Source: Consotaella salsifontis (GTDB taxonomy: Bacteria; Pseudomonadota; Alphaproteobacteria; Rhizobiales; Rhizobiaceae). Taken from it: 64,000 nucleotides of DNA. Under the pieces are notes generated by a model. That model made no database searches and was not told the origin of the DNA. It worked only from the letters and a program-made list of their open reading frames with translations. Position 1 is the stretch's first letter. Every line of letters begins with the position of its first letter. The DNA lies in the NCBI RefSeq assembly GCF_900167365.1, contig NZ_FUXL01000005.1:186001-250000 (forward strand), read 5' to 3'. Below are positions 61,697-64,000 of this stretch, piece after piece. The translations under genes were made by a program, and so were the position numbers.

Positions 61697-62058
61697 CGAA
61701 GACGATTTTGACGGTGGACGATTCCCGCACCATGCGCCAGATGCTGCTGCGCGCCCTGCAGGAGGCGGGTTTCAACGTGATCCAGGCCGAGGACGGCGTC
61801 CATGGCCTGGAGGTGCTTCAGGGCAACTGGCCCGACGTCATCATCACCGACGTCAACATGCCCCGCATGGACGGCCTCACCTTCATCGAGGAGGTCCGGG
61901 CAGACCGCGCCAAGCGCGCCATCCCCATCCTCGTCCTCACCACCGAGAGCGACGCTGAAAAGAAGGCCCGCGCCCGACGCGCCGGCGCCACCGGATGGAT
62001 CGTCAAGCCTTTCGATCCCGTCAAGCTCGTAACCGCCATCAACCGCGTCGCCGCCTGA
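61693..62058 (+). CDS. cheY1: Chemotaxis response regulator CheY1
   Basis: About 121 residues, receiver only: ILTVDDSRTMRQMLLRAL, phosphoacceptor Asp in DVIITDVNMPRMDGLTF, Thr in ILVLTTESD and Lys in GWIVKPFDPVKL. The start is the GTG overlapping the STAS stop (GTGA). In two-CheY alphaproteobacterial systems one CheY drives the motor and the other acts as a phosphate sink. CheY1 is usually the sink, but sequence alone cannot decide. Confidence 0.93.
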   Translation: MTKTILTVDDSRTMRQMLLRALQEAGFNVIQAEDGVHGLEVLQGNWPDVIITDVNMPRMDGLTFIEEVRADRAKRAIPILVLTTESDAEKKARARRAGATGWIVKPFDPVKLVTAINRVAA

Positions 62059-62073
62059 GGCGAGGAGGGGACA

Positions 62074-62922
62074 ATGGAAACGATGGAAGACATCCGGGCG
62101 ACGTTCTTCGAGGAATGCGACGAACAGCTCGGCGAGTTGGACAAGGGGCTCGCGGGTTTCGCCAGGGGCGAGACCGACCAGGAGACGATCGGCGTGGTCT
62201 ACCGCGCCGTCCACTCCATCAAGGGCGGAGCGGCCTCCTTCGACCTTCACGAGCTGGCGAACTATGCCAAGCTTTACGAGGAGATGTTGAAGAAGGTCCG
62301 CGGCGAGGAACTCGCCGTCACCCCGGATGTCCTTGACGTCGCCGGGCGCTCGCGCGACCTCCTGAAGCAGCTTGTCGCCGTGGCGAAGGTCAAGGATGGC
62401 GTCGTCGCCGAGTTGAAGACGCTGGCAGGGATCGAGGACGAGCCCGCCGAGGCGGCGCCCGAGGCATCGGACGACGGCATGGCCGACATCGAATTCAGCC
62501 CTGTCGCCGTCGATCTGGACGATGTGATGGGCGGGGAGGCGACTTATCGCATCGTCTTCCATCCCATGGCCGAGCTCTATGCCAACGCGCATGAAGCCAC
62601 GCGCCTGATCCGCCAGTGCCTGGAACTCGGCACCGGCACGGTGAGCTGCGAGGCAGCCGACTTGCCGGCGCTCGATGCGCTCAATCCCGAGGGCGCCTAC
62701 CTGACCTTCACGATCGAGCTCACCACGGACGCCGGCGAAGGCGGCATCCGCGAGGTGTTCGAATTCGCCGAATGGGATTGCGAGCTGTCGATCGAGCGGA
62801 TTTCGCAGGACGATGACGAGCCGGCGGGTCTCGATCTCGACGCCATCGCCGATCCCGAGATCGCCGCCCTCTTCGCGCGGCTGCAGGCAGAATCGCCGGA
62901 TGAGGCGGGAACGAAACATTAA
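62074..62922 (+). CDS. CheA-like protein with Hpt and P2-type regions but no kinase core
   Basis: 282 residues. The Hpt (P1) domain carries the phosphorylated His47 in YRAVHSIKGGAASFDLHEL. After an acidic linker comes a P2-like region (YRIVFHPMAELYANAHEATRLIRQCLELG, then EGAYLTFTIELTTDAGEGGIREVFEFAEWDCEL). The protein then ends DEAGTKH. A normal CheA continues with dimerisation (P3), HATPase (P4) and CheW-like (P5) domains, about 400 more residues, none of which is present. The next start codon is only 50 bases away. The ATG follows AGGAGGGG. It is either a split CheA whose catalytic half is encoded elsewhere, or a deleted gene. Confidence 0.85.
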   Translation: METMEDIRATFFEECDEQLGELDKGLAGFARGETDQETIGVVYRAVHSIKGGAASFDLHELANYAKLYEEMLKKVRGEELAVTPDVLDVAGRSRDLLKQLVAVAKVKDGVVAELKTLAGIEDEPAEAAPEASDDGMADIEFSPVAVDLDDVMGGEATYRIVFHPMAELYANAHEATRLIRQCLELGTGTVSCEAADLPALDALNPEGAYLTFTIELTTDAGEGGIREVFEFAEWDCELSIERISQDDDEPAGLDLDAIADPEIAALFARLQAESPDEAGTKH

Positions 62923-62971
62923 CCAATTCCGGGACATAGGTTAATTACCTGACCGGCGGAGCCAGAGGGCC

Positions 62972-63439
62972 ATGAGCGAGCATCACGAGAAGGAAAGCGC
63001 GGGGGCGCGCGAGCTGGTCGCCTTCCGCATCGGCGAGCAGGAGTTCTGCGTCGACATCATGTCGGTGCGCGAGATTCGCGGCTTTGCCGCAGCCACACCG
63101 CTGCCGCATGCGCCGCACTATGTGACCGGCGTCATCAACCTGCGAGGCACGGTGCTTCCCATCGTCGATCTCGCCGCGCGGCTCGGTTTCGGCAAGACTC
63201 AGCCGACCGCACGGTCCGTGACGATCGTCGTCGCCATGGGGGCACAGGTGGTCGGTCTCCTGGTGGACGGCGTGTCCGATATCTTGACGGTGACGGACGA
63301 TCTTCTTCAGCCGACGCCCGACGTCAGCTCGGACCTCGCCCGCAGCTTCGTCCAAGGGGTCATGGCGTTCGAAGGCCGGATGATTTCGCTCATCCACGTC
63401 GACAACGTCTTGCCGCCGAAGATGGATTTGGCCGCCTGA
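62972..63439 (+). CDS. cheW: Chemotaxis coupling protein CheW
   Basis: 155 residues with the double SH3-like fold of Che[60 protein letters not shown], followed by [14 protein letters not shown]. The residues that contact receptors and the CheA P5 domain (VINLRG and surroundings) are intact. CheA P5 is missing from the adjacent gene, so this CheW must pair with a kinase encoded elsewhere. It starts 49 bases after the truncated cheA-like gene. Confidence 0.95.
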   Translation: MSEHHEKESAGARELVAFRIGEQEFCVDIMSVREIRGFAAATPLPHAPHYVTGVINLRGTVLPIVDLAARLGFGKTQPTARSVTIVVAMGAQVVGLLVDGVSDILTVTDDLLQPTPDVSSDLARSFVQGVMAFEGRMISLIHVDNVLPPKMDLAA

Positions 63440-63465
63440 GACGGCACACGAAGGACTGAATCGTC

Positions 63466-63858
63466 ATGAGCAATTTCAAATCCCACCTCAAGGTGATGAT
63501 CGTGGACGATCAGCGCACCAGCCGGATGCTGATCCGCGACGCGCTGCAGCAGATCGGCGTCGAGAACGTCATCTTCGCGGTCGACGGCGAGGAGGCATTG
63601 AAGACGATGATGACGACCCCCTGCCACATCATCATCTCCGACTACAACATGCCCAAGCTCGACGGCCTGCAGCTTCTCAAGGCCATCCGCTCCTACGGGC
63701 CGACCAAGAAGGTCCCCTTCATCATCCTCACCGGCAAGGGCGACAAGAACCTCGTCCAGAAGGCCGCCGCCCTCGGCGTCAACAACTTCCTCGTCAAGCC
63801 GATTTCCGTCCCGGTCCTCCAGAAGACCATGGAAGCCGTGGTCGGAAAGCTGCAATAA
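63466..63858 (+). CDS. cheY2: Chemotaxis response regulator CheY2
   Basis: 130 residues, receiver only: VMIVDDQRTSRMLIRDALQQIG, phosphoacceptor Asp in HIIISDYNMPKLDGLQLL, Thr in FIILTGKGD and Lys in NNFLVKPISVPVL. By position and the YNMPK loop it is the motor-acting CheY2 type of rhizobia. It is the last gene before a strong terminator at the window edge; cheB, cheR and cheD are not within this transcript. Confidence 0.93.
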   Translation: MSNFKSHLKVMIVDDQRTSRMLIRDALQQIGVENVIFAVDGEEALKTMMTTPCHIIISDYNMPKLDGLQLLKAIRSYGPTKKVPFIILTGKGDKNLVQKAAALGVNNFLVKPISVPVLQKTMEAVVGKLQ

Positions 63859-63924
63859 GCGAGACGGGCGGCGGCGGTCCCCTCGATCGCTGCCTCCGCG
63901 AGCTGACGATTCGCCTCTTCAAGA

Positions 63925-63957
63925 CCGCCGGGCGCATAAAGCGCCGGCGGCTTTTTT
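63925..63957 (+). terminator. Rho-independent terminator at the end of the che operon
   Basis: A GC-rich hairpin CCGCCGGGCGC / GCGCCGGCGG (one bulged G) with the loop ATAAA, followed by CTTTTTTG. It lies 66 bases after the cheY2 stop codon and ends the visible chemotaxis transcript. Confidence 0.85.
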
Positions 63958-64000
63958 GTGTTGAAGCTGATAGTGCCAGAAAAATCGGCGCAGAGATTCG

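Noticed and set aside
62900-62975. Frameshift or assembly error explaining the short CheA
   Set aside because: Only 50 bases separate its stop from cheW, which has its own start and intact sequence. No remnant of the ATPase domain is present in any frame. A collapsed assembly cannot be excluded without reads.

Overview
The window is about 64 kb of high-GC chromosome from an alphaproteobacterium, most likely order Hyphomicrobiales (Rhizobiales). The evidence is a hemC-hemD-mitofilin-hemY block divergent from tsaD-gpsA, an RpoH2-type sigma factor behind an EcfG-like promoter, a CarD regulator with an FdxA ferredoxin, and a rhizobial-style chemotaxis operon (receptor, STAS protein, CheY, CheA, CheW, CheY). 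No genus is claimed. Most genes are ordinary chromosomal genes in tight operons with many ATGA, GTGA or TGATG overlaps.

Layout. 1-2.6 kb: 3' part of a fused HyuA/HyuB (5-oxoprolinase type) gene. 2.7-10 kb: three tandem chemoreceptors with different sensor domains (sCache, HBM, dCache_3), near-identical signalling halves and near-identical terminators. 10-14 kb: a tiny DUF3096 membrane protein, then a PaoABC-like molybdenum aldehyde oxidoreductase operon on the minus strand. 14-18.8 kb: an SDR, then a TetR-controlled HlyD/ABC-2 efflux operon with a perfect 12-bp palindromic operator. 18.8-29 kb: an amino-sugar locus. nagA, a NagB-II-like SIS protein, a GntR regulator and a BadF-type kinase face murQ, a sugar ABC transporter and a Gfo/Idh/MocA oxidoreductase. 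29-34 kb: small housekeeping and stress genes. 34-42.4 kb: gpsA-tsaD facing hemC-hemD-mic60-hemY-terB-GATase.

42.4-48.9 kb: an MFS exporter, a mannitol-type dehydrogenase, PPK2, a ThuA protein, and a lower-GC islet (DNA methyltransferase plus a winged-helix protein) at the 3' end of tRNA-Arg(CCT). 49-53.3 kb: thiamine pyrophosphokinase facing a TPP riboswitch and thiBPQ. 53.5-58 kb: an M48 lipoprotein protease, rpoH2, carD and fdxA. 58.3-64 kb: a single-domain response regulator, a 66-aa protein, and the chemotaxis operon up to its terminator at the window edge.

How the genes work together. The amino-sugar locus could import and dismantle MurNAc and GlcNAc: kinase, then MurQ, NagA and the deaminase. 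The four receptors all end in the same tethering pentapeptide and should feed one CheA/CheW system, yet the CheA gene in the operon encodes only the phosphotransfer and P2-like parts and has no kinase core. The most unusual signals are this kinase-less CheA, a structured leader that may control translation of the chemotaxis operon, the modular receptor array, and the methyltransferase/winged-helix islet.
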